Notes under the pieces: generated by a model | The model's input: the letters and a program-made list of their open reading frames with translations, nothing else | Database searches by the model: none | Told to the model about the DNA's origin: nothing | Assembly (NCBI RefSeq): GCF_963678635.1 | Contig: NC_087064.1 | Location: 20,262,509-20,326,508 of the forward strand | DNA from: Symsagittifera roscoffensis | Taxonomy: Eukaryota > Xenacoelomorpha > Acoela > Convolutidae | Reading direction: 5' to 3' | Length of the DNA: 64,000 nt | Position numbers and translations under genes: made by a program | In this document: positions 49,555-60,835 of the stretch, piece by piece | Layout: every line of letters begins with the position of its first letter | Position numbering within the stretch: position 1 is the stretch's first letter

Positions 49555-49786
49555 TTAAATTTTGCTTTGAGTTCCTTCGCGTTGAGTTAGTTTCTTGTTG
49601 ATGAGTAGAAGTGAAACAAAGTGAACGTTCCCTTGCAGTGTGTCGGCTGCGATTCTTTTCTTCTTGATGTTGTGATTTCCGTTTCCGAGTCGCTCTTCGA
49701 CTGTCTTCAGAATCTGCTGGGATGTCTCTTCGTTTAGCTCCACTGGACAACTCAAGCTAGAGTAGATATCAAAGGAGGTCTGAATA
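49555..49786 (-). CDS. Terminal exon of an unrecognised gene
   Basis: A minus-strand exon starting after a good acceptor (TTTCAG, exon from 49786) and open to the stop at 49555. It encodes about 76 residues with a regular, charged, helical character: VELNEETSQQILKTVEERLG, then KKKRIAADTLQGNVHFVSLL and QREGTQSKI at the end. The stop codon overlaps an AATAAA, so the 3' UTR would be very short. Upstream exons would lie at higher coordinates, in or beyond the divergent SxIP gene region, but I could not find them. The composition and the acceptor support a real exon, and the family is unknown. Confidence 0.45.
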
Positions 49787-50559
49787 CTGAAACAACCTTC
49801 ATTACAATAATAATAAGTTTAAAGGTCAATTGATGGCATTAACATTTTGAAAAAAAATCCACTTTTTAGGTCGAATTTGTCTTCCAGATCATTTGAAAAT
49901 TACTCAATGTTATGAGTTCACGAAAGCGAAAAAAGAGCAATACCTATTTAAAACTCGATTTTTAACCCAAAGTTCTGAGATGTTGCACATTAATCTTGTT
50001 ACTTTCTATGCCCAGTAAGTCAGTAAAAATATTAAAAAGTCATTTTAAGAGGTATGGGAGCAAATATAAGTATACTAAATTTCATTTGAGTTTCGATTGT
50101 TTATAATGCACAGCCCCTCGCTGATATTCTTGAGAGCTACTTTGGGCAACTTTACAAATTTTGGGCAACTTTACAAGTGCAAAAAGTGTTCAACAAAAAA
50201 ATTATGACATCTCCGAGAAAAAAGCGTCAAAATAAAATTAAAAAGTGTGGACAAAAAAGCTGATTCATGTTTAGACCAAATAAAGGTATATCAGCGCTAG
50301 ACTTGATGATTTTATTACCAGCACCGGTTCAGAAAAGTGCGTCACAGAAAAACAAATTACATTTATCTCATCTATGTTTCAAAAAGGCATACATATCAGT
50401 CGCCGTTCAAACGACGAAAAATACTCGAAAACTGAAGCACTCCAACTTAGATCAATAGTGTAACATTCAAATGAGCTCTCATTAATAGTTTTGGCACTAT
50501 TTGGATAGACGATAAATCAATATTTTTTATCACCAGCAATTCATAACTCATGTTAAAAC

Positions 50560-53031
50560 ATGGCTACAGATGAAGACTTTGACTCGGGGGATTTGTCGAG
50601 CGCAGCTCACGCTGGTAAGTGTATATATAATCTTTAAACATAACTGACAATTAGCCCCCTGGCTGGAAAATGAGTCAATCAAGTGCTTTTAGCGGACTAT
50701 CTACAAGTGGACGGCAACCAGAAAAGGTTGAGCGAACAGAGTTACAATAAACTTAGCAGCTCCTCTATACGACTCAAGAGCCCTGCGCTGACTTCAAGAA
50801 TAACGTCGGCAACTTCAAAAAGCGCATTCAAACCAGTCAAAAAGCAACGCCGACAATCGCTCGAGAGCTCGGCGGTTAACTTACAACGAAACGACTCGTT
50901 TGGAGTGTCCAATAACCGAGGCGCGATGACGAAAGAACTCCTGACGGCACAATTGAAGAGCTTCCTTGTCGAACCTTCAGCTCCCAGTTCCGGAAATCAG
51001 CACCGGAAGCTGCCGGTTTCCCCTCCGGAAGGGCAACAGGATAACGGCGTGCACAGTTTGGACAGACAGTCGCTAAGAAATAGAAGGCCCAATTCAACCG
51101 ACAGTCGAAGTAAGATCAAACAACCTCATAAAGCCAAAATTTCGAGATTTTTTTGTATTGACCCCATTTTCCCCAATAATAGCATGTATTGGCGCCAAAA
51201 GCTACTTTGCAAAAATGGTACAGCTGGATTGCAAAAAATGAATGCTATAAATTATTAGGAAAAGGGACCTTTTGGTTAGTACGAGCATGATGGTTGGGTC
51301 TCAAGCAAAAGGAACTATGGAAGATTTTATGAAAATGACAACAATGAAAACGAAAATGTGAAATGGGTCCTGCTATATAAATCCGTTCCAATTTTAAACA
51401 TTCTGATAGTTCCTTGAATGTGTAATTCCTTGAATAATAAGATCCTTGAATAACTGATAACTGTGTAATTCTGTAGATCTAAGATACGACAGAACTTCTC
51501 CGATGAGGGCTGCCTTGAAGCCACCCTTTGGAGGATCCAACGATACTAGTCGGGTTTCACCCTCGAGTATCCCGACTGCGACTCAGAAAAGAAGTCTGAG
51601 CAACAGCCGAATTCCGACGCCCTCATCTCTAAACACAAGTGCTGTCATGAACCAAAATTCGGCTAATCATACAAGCCAGGGTAACCAACAGCCGTCTCAA
51701 ATTCCAACATTGTCGAGGAAGAATTCGATTGGCAATGGTGGCAGTTCAACTAGCAGAATTCCCACTCTGGCTAGAAAATCTTCATTACCTTTTTCTCACA
51801 ACCACGAAGAGAAAAACCCGTCAAACAAGTAAGAGACAAACTAATAGCAAAACTACTTAATTTTGTCTCATTTTAAGCTTTTTTAGCCATTTCATCAAAA
51901 TTAATCAAAGTGAAGTATTTATTTATAAAACTTAGCGTGTAATTAACTATTTGCACTTATATAAGTTATTTTAGAGAGCAAGCATCAGTATCGAACCACG
52001 AGAACGCGGCAAACATTAATAGTGTTTCTGGTTCACACGCCCGCCAAACCGAAAAACCGAAATCTGCCTTCACGAATTTAAAACCCGAAGTTCAAATAAA
52101 TCGACCTAAGAGTTCCGAAGTTGACGATGTATCCACGAGTGTTAGTTCAAATACAGCAAACGAGCAAAAGAAGAAGAAAGAGTCGGTTATTTATATTGAC
52201 TCGCAGCCGAAAGAAAATAGTCCGACAAATACCAAGCCAATAACGATGTCTCAAATTCCAGTGTTCCGACGAGCGAGTTCTTCCCAATTTGAAGAGACAT
52301 CGGCTCATCAGTGCAGCCGGAACGAGAGAAATCCGAGATTGAAAAACGCTTCCGAATCTGAAGCTGGACGTCGCCAAGAACGGCAGGGTACGAAAACTTT
52401 GTCTAGTTTCAGTTCAAAACAAATAAATTCCAGACGAAACTCCCACGATCGACAAAAAAATGAAAGTTCCGAGGAAAATAACGAAGAAAATATGATGAAC
52501 TCTGCGCCGACCATGAGAAATGTAAGCTTCAGCCCGCTTCCGACAAACCCGAATTTTTGTGGGTTCGAAACAAAGCAGGCGGATGTCATCACTGAAGCCT
52601 TCGGAATCATTGGCAAATATTTTCCCGAAAAAAGATTTCATATGTATAACCTCCAACGATCCAAATCATTGCGATCTAAAATAAAACCAAATTTTTTTGC
52701 CTCGCATAGTAACAGTTTTGCAGGAACCAACCCTTACTTGCTACACAGATACAATTCTCTACTTTCGAGTCAAAAGTACTCGCCGGATTCTTACAATTTG
52801 GGATATATGCAAAACGGACCCTCGATATCTCACACTTATTTGGAGAATGCTTTCACTCGGTTAGGATCTGGACAATTCACGACGTTGAACCCGCATCTGA
52901 GAAGCAGAACACCGCCTTTAAATTTTGTCTATCCAGCTCTGAGGCACCCTAACCCCCTGGTGTATGTTCAAACACATCCACAAATGTCCTACCTGCCAAT
53001 GAGAAATTTTCAAATCAATGATGGTTTTTGA
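50560..53031 (+). CDS. SxIP-motif protein, predicted microtubule plus-end (EB-binding) protein, 626 aa
   Basis: Four exons, 50560-50614, 50693-51109, 51477-51828 and 51975-53031, all with GT-AG introns that keep frame. The start ATG has a good context (AAAACATGG) and an acidic first 15 residues. The protein is rich in Ser, Asn, Arg and Pro, and looks disordered for most of its length. It holds five S-x-I-P motifs: residues 187-190 (SSIP), 201-204 (SRIP followed by TP), 231-234 (SQIP), 250-253 (SRIP) and 367-370 (SQIP), all in basic, Ser-rich surroundings. Such motifs bind the end-binding domain of EB1-type proteins and so recruit proteins to growing microtubule ends. The C-terminal 150 residues are richer in aromatic residues and may be a separate binding region. 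No known folded domain is seen. The family name is not recognised. Confidence 0.8.
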
Positions 53032-53111
53032 ATGAAACAATCAAAAGCCAATTTCTTGTATCAGGGTTTTTTGTAATTAATTTTTATAGCAGTTAATGGA
53101 AAAAAAATAAT

Positions 53112-53117
53112 AATAAA
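53112..53117 (+). terminator. Poly(A) signal of the SxIP gene
   Basis: AATAAA about 80 bases after the stop of the SxIP gene, in a stretch of A/T-rich sequence. Confidence 0.6.
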
Positions 53118-53177
53118 ATTGATTGTCATCGTTATTTTTCCTGTGAAGATATTAAGCTCACTATATCTAGTTATCGG

Positions 53178-53575
53178 AACCAAGGCGGATTTAGGATTAT
53201 CTCGAGGGGGGGGGGGGGGGATTTTCAAAAAAATCTCGAGAATTTTCTCAACCTTTCTTTTTGTCAACCAAATTAAAAAAAGATCCCATTTTGACCAAAT
53301 TTTCCGCGCCGCAGGCAAGTTTTCAAATAAAACAGGCCAAAAAGGCACTTTTAGGCAATTTTGGGAAATTTTGACCGAAAAATTGCGTTTTTTCGGCGCG
53401 CGCTCCCCCTCAAAATGAGTATATTTAGGCGCCAAAGGCGCGTTTAGAAAAGTTTTAGGGACAGTCAGCCACAAATGGATATATCAAAATAGTACAAAGG
53501 GGGACCCTTTAGGTCGGCAGGGGGTCGAATCCCAAAAGGGGAGAAGGGACGCCCCCCCCCCCCTAAATCCGCTGG
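53178..53575 (+). mobile_element. Fold-back MITE-like repeat with GGATTTAGG ends
   Basis: The ends are GGCGGATTTAGG and CCTAAATCCGC, an inverted pair, each next to a G or C run. The interior has no coding frame. The same end words occur in the repeats at 49160-49345 and 55766-55969, so this belongs to one family of non-autonomous elements. Confidence 0.55.
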
Positions 53576-54433
53576 TGATCAAAACTACAAAGATGGTTTG
53601 AATTTTCCGGAAAAAAAAGCATTAGTTTTGAAATGTGAAGCGCATTTTTCTCAAATTGGGTTAATTTTAGATTAAAAAGGATCGAGACAAAACTTGCTAG
53701 AATTTTAGCAGAATTAATATGGTGCAATTCGTTTTGCGAGATTTGGGCACAAAATTTTACTCCAAAAAAGATAATTTCTGGTTTTTTGTTGGTCAAAAAT
53801 TACGGTGGAATCCCTCGTATGCAAAGGACCGAATGCGCGAAAAAAAATCAGCCAATCAGATTTCAGTAATCTAAAATTTGGAAAGAAAACCTCAAAATCT
53901 GAAAGAAAGTAAACATTTCCTGGGACTTAATATTGATATTGACCGAATATGAAAACGGCAGAAAAATGCAAACTATCACTGACCATCCGACGCTGAATTG
54001 AAATAAATTTCATAGTTGAAGGGTTTTGTTATGAAAGAAGCAAAATATTCCTTCATTTAATTCATTTCAATTGAATGGCAAATGCTTTTTTCTAAAAATT
54101 GACTTTCGGCTAATTTTGTTTCCGGTCCTTCGCCCACAAGTTTATTGCCCATTCGGTCCTTCGCGCATGAAACTAGCCCCCAGAAGTTACGCCAGAACTA
54201 CCTAGTTGATCTTTAAAATAATTATATCAAAGTGAGCCTCTTACGTAGCCCAACAATCTTTAACGAGGTTATAGTCTCCAAAAACTTAAGGAAAACATTT
54301 CAAAATTGTTTTTAATTAAGAAAATCTGGTGATTTATATAGTGGAAACAACTTTTTTTTGTATAGCAAACAAAAAATTATTTTATTCATTGCTTTAGAGA
54401 TTATATTTTCCTTAAAATTTAATGCGCCCTGTA

Positions 54434-55135
54434 AGAAGCTCGGTACTACTATGATAGAGTGGTCCCTCGAAAAAGCAACTATGATAGACAGGTCCCGCAT
54501 GCATTTCGCATGTTATAATTTTGAAAACTTATTTGTGTATAAATTAATCATTTCAAAAATCTTGCAAAATATGTTCAGCCAAAAACTTTTCAGACTGAAA
54601 ATTGTAATCACTATTGTTTATATATTGAAATTTGCTCGCTTTACTTTATTTTACGGTTTAACAACCATATGATTGGTTTGACTTATTTGTCATCAAAACC
54701 CACTATCGTCGGTTTTTTTTAAATTTTCAACATTAATATGGTGAGGGGGAGGTTTTAAGAGGTAAAAAAAACATGGGCTCTTTTTCCTTCCCCCCCCCCC
54801 CACCTGCAAATTTTTCAATTTGAAATTATTGTTCACTTTGTCCGATTGTCATGAAAATTGACATGCAGACTAATTAGGCCATAAAAAACATATTTGGTCT
54901 TCATAATTAACCTTGTAAAACCAATCGTTAGACTTCAAAATTCATGTTTGTGTGAGGTGGGGGGGGGGGGAAGGAAAAAGAGCCAAAACATGAAATTTGT
55001 TCGAAAATTTACTGCGACATCTTTCTGAAAGGCGTAATCATAATTATTAAACAATTTGAGAGCTCTAGGTGTCGTATTCTCAAGGTACCTGCTTATTTTC
55101 AAGGGACCACTCTATCATAGTAGTACCAGAAGCTC
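54434..55135 (+). mobile_element. hAT-type MITE copy 2 with a second MITE nested inside
   Basis: Element 54442-55127, of the same family as 30317-30787, flanked by a perfect 8-bp target duplication AGAAGCTC (54434-54441 and 55128-55135). The extra length compared with copy 1 is accounted for by a nested element at 54776-54984 plus its target duplication. Confidence 0.85.
54776..54984 (+). mobile_element. Nested MITE, 209 bp, poly-C/poly-G in its terminal repeats
   Basis: Ends GGCTCTTTTTCCTTCC plus a C run and ACCT, mirrored at the other end by AGGT, a G run and GGAAGGAAAAAGAGCC. Target duplication AAAACATG, perfect (54768-54775 and 54985-54992), so the 8-bp rule of hAT elements holds. Without it the host copy has the same length as the intact one at 30317. 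Confidence 0.85.
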
Positions 55136-55390
55136 ACTTTGATAAAAGTATGTTAGTGACTGATTTGGTAGTTGTGGCTAAATTTTGATTGACTAAACAA
55201 CCAAAATTAAGTAAGATTTTTGGATCAATTTTTTGCGCCTAAAATTTGTGACTTCAAAAAATGTAGTATAACAGGAGTCAGCAGACAGTTGCAGTCTAGA
55301 TACCACAGAATTTTCCCAACCAACACTTTAATATTTACGAAAAAAAAATGAAAGTTAGGGTAAAATCATTTACTTTCTCATTTGGAACGA

Positions 55391-55440
55391 TGGTGACGTG
55401 GTTACGATCCGCCTCTTAAGCCGAGGCCCAACATGAGACG
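55391..55440 (+). tRNA. tRNA-like fragment (anticodon arm and D-arm only)
   Basis: A perfect 5-bp stem GCCTC/GAGGC with the 7-base loop TTAAGCC lies at 55411-55427; read as an anticodon arm the anticodon would be AAG (Leu). A D-arm-like segment with GTGGTTA precedes it. No T-arm with GTTCGA and no acceptor stem were found, so this is at most a tRNA-derived repeat head or pseudogene. Confidence 0.25.
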
Positions 55441-55765
55441 TGCCGGTGAGGCCAGATGTGTTTAAATTTCTTTTTGGAAAAGTTCTATTTTAGACACAAG
55501 GGAAAAGTAGCAAAAAGGGCTAACAAAATTTATTGCTCAGAACAAAGTTTTACAAATACAAAAAGAGTATATAATGCTATTGCATATCAAATTATTCACT
55601 ATAAATGATTTATATAACATTAATCCAAATATTATAAAATATTTTTAAAATGCATAAATTATACAATTATACGAACCTTTTCATACGTGACATTTTCCGT
55701 AAATCATACGGACCATTTGGTCTAAAGGCTTCTCACAGGCTTCACAAGATTATATACTTATTATC

Positions 55766-55969
55766 ACCAGTGGATTTAGGGAATATATACTAATTTTGAG
55801 CTGGGAGCGTTCCGAATGAACGCGGTTTTTTGGTCAAAAACTTTGCCTGCGGCGCAGTAATTTGGGTCAAAATGGGGTCCTTACAGTGATTTATGAGAGC
55901 TCAGAAAATCAAATTGGTCAACTTGAAAAAAGATCCGCCCCCTCGAGAAAACTCTAGATCCGCTCCTTG
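55766..55969 (+). mobile_element. MITE-like repeat, 204 bp, CCAGTGGATTTAGG end
   Basis: The ends read ACCAGTGGATTTAGG and CTAGATCCGCTCCTTG, imperfectly inverted. The flanks TTATTATC (55758-55765) and TTATTACC (55970-55977) agree in 7 of 8 bases. The interior shares GGCGCAG and GATCCGCCCCCT words with 49160-49345. Confidence 0.5.
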
Positions 55970-56156
55970 TTATTACCAAAATCTTAAACTAATCTACAAA
56001 ATTGTGAGCCTGAAAACAATTTATTTATTATTATGGTTATCAAATGTCTCATGTGAAAAATTGATTTGCATTTTAGCAAGCTCAAACAAAATTCTTTGTA
56101 GTCAGTAAACAAATTTCAGACACGAACAATACAATAACTTCTAATTTCCCATAATT

Positions 56157-56688
56157 GTTCCGACTTTCAATACGAAAGTAACGGAATAATTGTGCTCGGG
56201 GTGGGTTTTTTTTTTCTTCAGACAAATTTCGACTTTTTAACAAGCCATTTTGTACAAAAATTTTATTATCATTCGAAAGGTATTGTTGTCTTCAGCTCAA
56301 ATTGGAAAAGATATTTCACCTGTGATTATTTTTCGTAAAGTTATGGGGGTTTAAAGATTGCCATTTTGGCCAATTTGGAACAATTATTGCGCGATATATT
56401 TCGCGCTATTTACGCGTGAGCGGAGAGTTAATCCGCCTTAAAATTGTTCCAAATTGGTCAAAAGAAGCTTTTTTGCCATAATTGATTTGTTACAAGGAGC
56501 AAAATCTATCCTTTTATACTTTGTATGGCGTGTGGGGGGATGATTTTCATAAAAAATTTCGAATTTTAGAAAAAAAAATTTCATTTTATTTTTTCTTACG
56601 TTTAATTTTTTAAATGTTATTACTGCTCCATAAAACCTTAAAAGGCAGTCGGAACATTCAGGGCTTTGCCCTGATACGAGTAGTCTTG
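56157..56688 (-). repeat. Terminal-hairpin repeat, copy 4, inverted
   Basis: Opens with the stem-loop around ACTTTCAATACGAAAGT, followed by CGGAA, and ends with TCAGGGCTTTGCCCTGA and ACGAGTAGTCTTG. A MITE has inserted into its end, duplicating TAGTCTTG. Confidence 0.7.
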
Positions 56689-56901
56689 GGCTCTTTTTCC
56701 TTTTCCCCCCACCTCACTCAAACATGAACTTTATGGTCTAACGAGTGGTTTTACAAGGTTATTTATGAAGACCAAATATGTTTGTCATGGTCTAATTAGT
56801 CTGCATGTCAATTGTCACTACAATCGGACAAAGTGAACAGTAATTTCAAATATAAAAATTTGCAGGTGGGGGGGGGGGAAAGGAAAAAGAGCCTAGTCTT
56901 G
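56681..56901 (-). mobile_element. MITE of the nested family, second copy, 205 bp
   Basis: Element 56689-56893, with the same GGCTCTTTTTCC ends as 54776-54984 and a shared interior in inverse orientation. Perfect 8-bp target duplication TAGTCTTG (56681-56688 and 56894-56901). The insertion lies in the end of a terminal-hairpin repeat, which must therefore be older. Confidence 0.85.
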
Positions 56902-57459
56902 TTGTAATTTTAAATTCAGTTTTTCCTGGCATGTCTAATTTGCCTGTCGTATAATTTCCTAGGCCCCGCTACAATTGACTTCAGATGTCGTCTTGTGCCG
57001 AACCTTTTTTAATCCTTTTCAACTATGATTAGATCTCAAAGCCCTCCCGCACAGGAGCTTCATGGATAATAATCGATTATATTGTCGTTTTATAGTCTGT
57101 ATTCATAAAAACACAAGATTCATCAATTAGAATCCGTTTGAAAATCGATTAAAATCATAATCTTTCTTTTATCAATAAATTCCATTATAACTAAATTTAA
57201 TCGATTATAATCCATCAAAAATGGTTTATAAACATAATAATTTTTTATATCAATTTTGGGAGGTTATTGGTGATTTTGGCAAGTTTTTTTTAGTTATCTC
57301 ACTTCCTGTTTAAGGCAGTTGCTACGGATTAATTTTAATAAAATTCAGTTTTCACATAAGATTTATACTTTTAAATTTATCAACTTTTTCAATTTGGCAG
57401 TTTAACATTTTATTTAACTGTTATTTTTTCATCATCGCCATAGTAGAAAAAATACCAGT

Positions 57460-57725
57460 CGACCACTACCCCCCCCCCCCCGCCTACTGCCCCTACCACC
57501 CTGTCTATTGCCCGTACCCCACGCCCAGTTTAGGCCACCACCAATGTGAGTGGGGAGTTGCAGGTAACTGGACTTTTTATACACCAGAATGGGGGCGGTT
57601 GAGTGGCGAGGGGATTGGTGGGGCTATGGGAGGTGGTGGGAGTAACATATGGAGGGATATATTAGGGGTGGGGGTGGTATATTTGGGGTGGGGGAAGGGT
57701 GGGGTAGGTTGAAGGGACATTTTTT
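57460..57725. repeat. C-rich tract followed by a long G-rich tract
   Basis: 57470-57530 is C-rich on the plus strand and 57590-57720 is G-rich with many runs of three to five G. The G-rich part could form G-quadruplexes. The minus-strand frame through it (Pro-rich) is only a consequence of the composition. Confidence 0.6.
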
Positions 57726-57999
57726 TTCCGGGGATGAACATGTTTGTTCGTGCTCTAATTTTGCAAAATTTCAAAAATTTCAAGAGTTAAATTAGCTGTA
57801 AACTATTTTCTGCAGAATAAAAGTGGATTTTCATGGATTTTTGTGACCCAGAAAAATCGATTTTTTTTTTCAAAACACCTACTATAATGTATTTTGAATA
57901 TTGAAAATAATCGATTATGATACCATCAAATCCTAATTTCATGAGTGAAGGAAATTATTTCGTTTTTTTATACTCAGACTTGGTTCCTTTTTTAAAGAA

Positions 58000-58626
58000 T
58001 TAAAATTTCTGTACATATTTCCTGCTGCTGTTCTTGTTAGCCCTCGTCATGTTTGTTAATTTAGGATGGTTATAGTAGCCCTTCTCGTCAATAATTACTT
58101 GGTTGAGTGCATCCACTGGATTTAGCGTTTCCAATAAGATTCTCCGCTGGAGATCACAATTTCTCATGTTGAATTTTATAAGGTCTATCATCCACTCTTG
58201 TTCCGCGATAATTCCTATTTCGCACGCTCTAGCTAAGTCCGATAGTGCTCCCCAAAATTGTTCCAAGAAATCTCTGAAGGACATGGATAAAACTTTCACC
58301 CTTGTAAATTTTTGTGGGAACAACCTTCCCCTTTGGCTCCTAGGTCCAACTAGAGGATGGATCTGACTTTTTATCCGCTTCGTTTCTCCTCATTCCATCA
58401 AAATTTCGTTTCTCTTCTGTGATTCTTTTGTCCTCCGCGTTTTCCTAGACTCCATTACTTCTTTGTTTCTGATCTCTTGAGCTTTCCTCTGAGTTTCATT
58501 TTCTGAATCCTGAGCGCCTTCTATTATAGGGATTGATAACCTGAAAGAACCATCCAATGGTTTTTTCAGGTTGTCTACATCTAAATTTTTTTTGGCGATG
58601 ATGGCCAAGTGGAACTGTTGAATCAA
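58000..58626 (-). mobile_element. Ty3/gypsy gag remnant
   Basis: The minus-strand frame 58323-58000 contains SFRDFLEQFWGALSDLARAC, then a region with QEWMIDLIKFNMRNCDLQRR and ILLETLNPVDALNQVI, the typical order of a gypsy gag core (aromatic helix, acidic loop, R-N-x-x-L-Q, then a leucine-rich helix). The upstream part, 58626-58390, is a charged region (for example KTRRTKESQKRNEIL) in another frame with stops between. It is unlike the gag at 11690-14134 and so belongs to another family. No RT lies next to it. Confidence 0.65.
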
Positions 58627-58639
58627 ATTGGTCTATTGG

Positions 58640-60835
58640 GTGGGTGGTTCTACATAATAGTTTGACCAAAAGTCGGGTATTCGCAGCAGATTCGAATCAG
58701 TGGACTGCACCATAATTGGGAGTATTCAAAAACCACTGGTATACTAAAGCTAACGAGGCTAGGTTACAAAAATAAAATTAAAATGTTGATTAAAAACTGA
58801 TTTTTGTCTAAAGAGAGCATTAAGTGACGCGAAGTCCAATGGACTTTGGTTAGAACACAACTGACAAGTATCTAATTAGTGCTAGAGGTCAAGGTTAATA
58901 GAATCAAACACACGATCACAACATGGGTTAATTTTTTTGCGGATATACTCATTATATTTCCCATTAAACTCCAGTGAGGGTCGAGTGAAACCGTTTCTGA
59001 AATTTTAGTTGACGTTACAACGAGTTGAGCAGGCGAGTTGACAATGAACAACTTATTAAACCATGAAAACTAGTTTTTGGCTTTAAAAATCAAAGCTTTA
59101 TTAGTTGTTGGATTATGCGAGCATAATTGTGATCAATTTTTGTCATTATAGTTTTTTAAACTAATTTTTGTCCTTCTCTGTTCTTTTTACATGCAAAAAA
59201 TTTAAATCAAAATAAACCATAATAGTCCATAAATTTTGACTCACTTCACAATGCGCAACAATCGGGTAGTACATCAGCTTGTGGCATCAGTCAGTTTCAG
59301 AAACTCATTAGTTATAAAATTTGTAGGTAGCACATATTTTTGGTACCGGTGCAAAGTTTTCCAACCACAGTTGTCAGTTGTCAAGTTAATATTGAAAACA
59401 AACACAGTTCTTTGGAAGGTTTTTAGGTTTTCCTATGCTTTTTATTTGATATTATATTTTAATTTAGGAGTTTTTCAGCATATAAATCAGCAAACAAGAC
59501 GATTGGGGTATCCAGACAAAAAATTGAATTTTTGGACTGCCTTTTAACAGGTCTCAATTATATTTGTTTAAATTTTTCCTGATGAAATTAAAATTTTGGA
59601 CTGGCTATATCAAAATTCAAATGCTTAATATTCAGTCAAATTAATATGATTTATTAGTTTGCCTCAACTCAATTTGAAATAATTATGATTGCGGGATAAT
59701 TCTTCCATTTTTCTCGAAATGCAAATCTTGCAATAAATTACAGTATTCTTGCTTTTTTCTTGCTAACTCTAAAAAATAAAAAATAGGTAAAACAGAGTGA
59801 AATTAAAAAATAATAATAATTGTCTAATTAATCAGATTTTTTTTCACCGCTGACTAATTCTAACATAAAAGATTATCGGTAAAAAAATAAAACCTTGCAA
59901 GATTTGCATTCTAGATACACTAAGGCCGACACGCATAAATAATACGCGCATAAAAACTATCCAATAAAAATTGAAATTCAGAATTTTTGTCGGCAATTTC
60001 TTTTCACTTGGGTATTTTGACAAATAATGAAATCATTAAACGACCTCTAAAATGTTTTAGCATTTGTTGCTTTTTTTCCCCATCACATCCGTTTAATGAA
60101 TCAAACCGATTAATGAATTCATTAAATCTTTATCATAATAATTTTAGTATTCGTTGCTTTTTATCCCATCACATAAAAATATCTGGAATGTTATTTTCTC
60201 GAGAAAATTCGTTTTTGGCATGAAAATTTTAGTTTTTCCTTATAGACTAATCAATTCTTATTCCAAATTAACAGATTTAGCATTTTGTTAATTACACCAA
60301 AAATTAACTTAGAAAACATTTTTTATTTTCAAAAACTATCCTAAAGTAGGTGCGTTACTTTTATATGGGTTAACATTGAGATGAAATTACCTTGAATTTT
60401 TTACCTTAACAGTTCAGCTAGCTATATTTAGAGCTAGTACTTCGCGTTAAAGGGTGGAATCGAAGCTTAACTATGTTGACAGTGCCAATGAAAAAGTTTA
60501 TTTTTCTGATCAGGTGCAGCCATGGTGTGTTTGATATACAAAAACTTAATTTCTCGTGATAATATCAATTTTTTTCAACTGCTCCGTAATTTTTAAATTT
60601 ACCGTAATTTTACTGAACCTTATTCATTTAGGGCAGTTTTGCCTGAACGTTTTTTGCATGTGTACGGTATGAATATGAACTGAAAATATTTTCCGGAATA
60701 TAACTTTCAATTTACACTTGGAAGTCTTAAAATGGTATCTAAATTTTGAATTTCGATTGATTTTGCAAAACAAAAACAGAGTTGAGGGATCAAAATTGGC
60801 GTCAGAATAATTCTGGCGTCGAATAGTTCAATGTT
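58640..60835. other. Intergenic, no supported gene
   Basis: A/T-rich. A 103-codon plus-strand frame at 59236-59547 has no recognisable features. No repeats with clear borders were found. Confidence 0.4.

Noticed and set aside
57577-57783. Proline-rich minus-strand ORF
   Set aside because: It only reflects the G-rich tract on the other strand.
59236-59547. 103-codon plus-strand ORF
   Set aside because: No domain, no splice context, composition as in the surrounding A/T-rich DNA.
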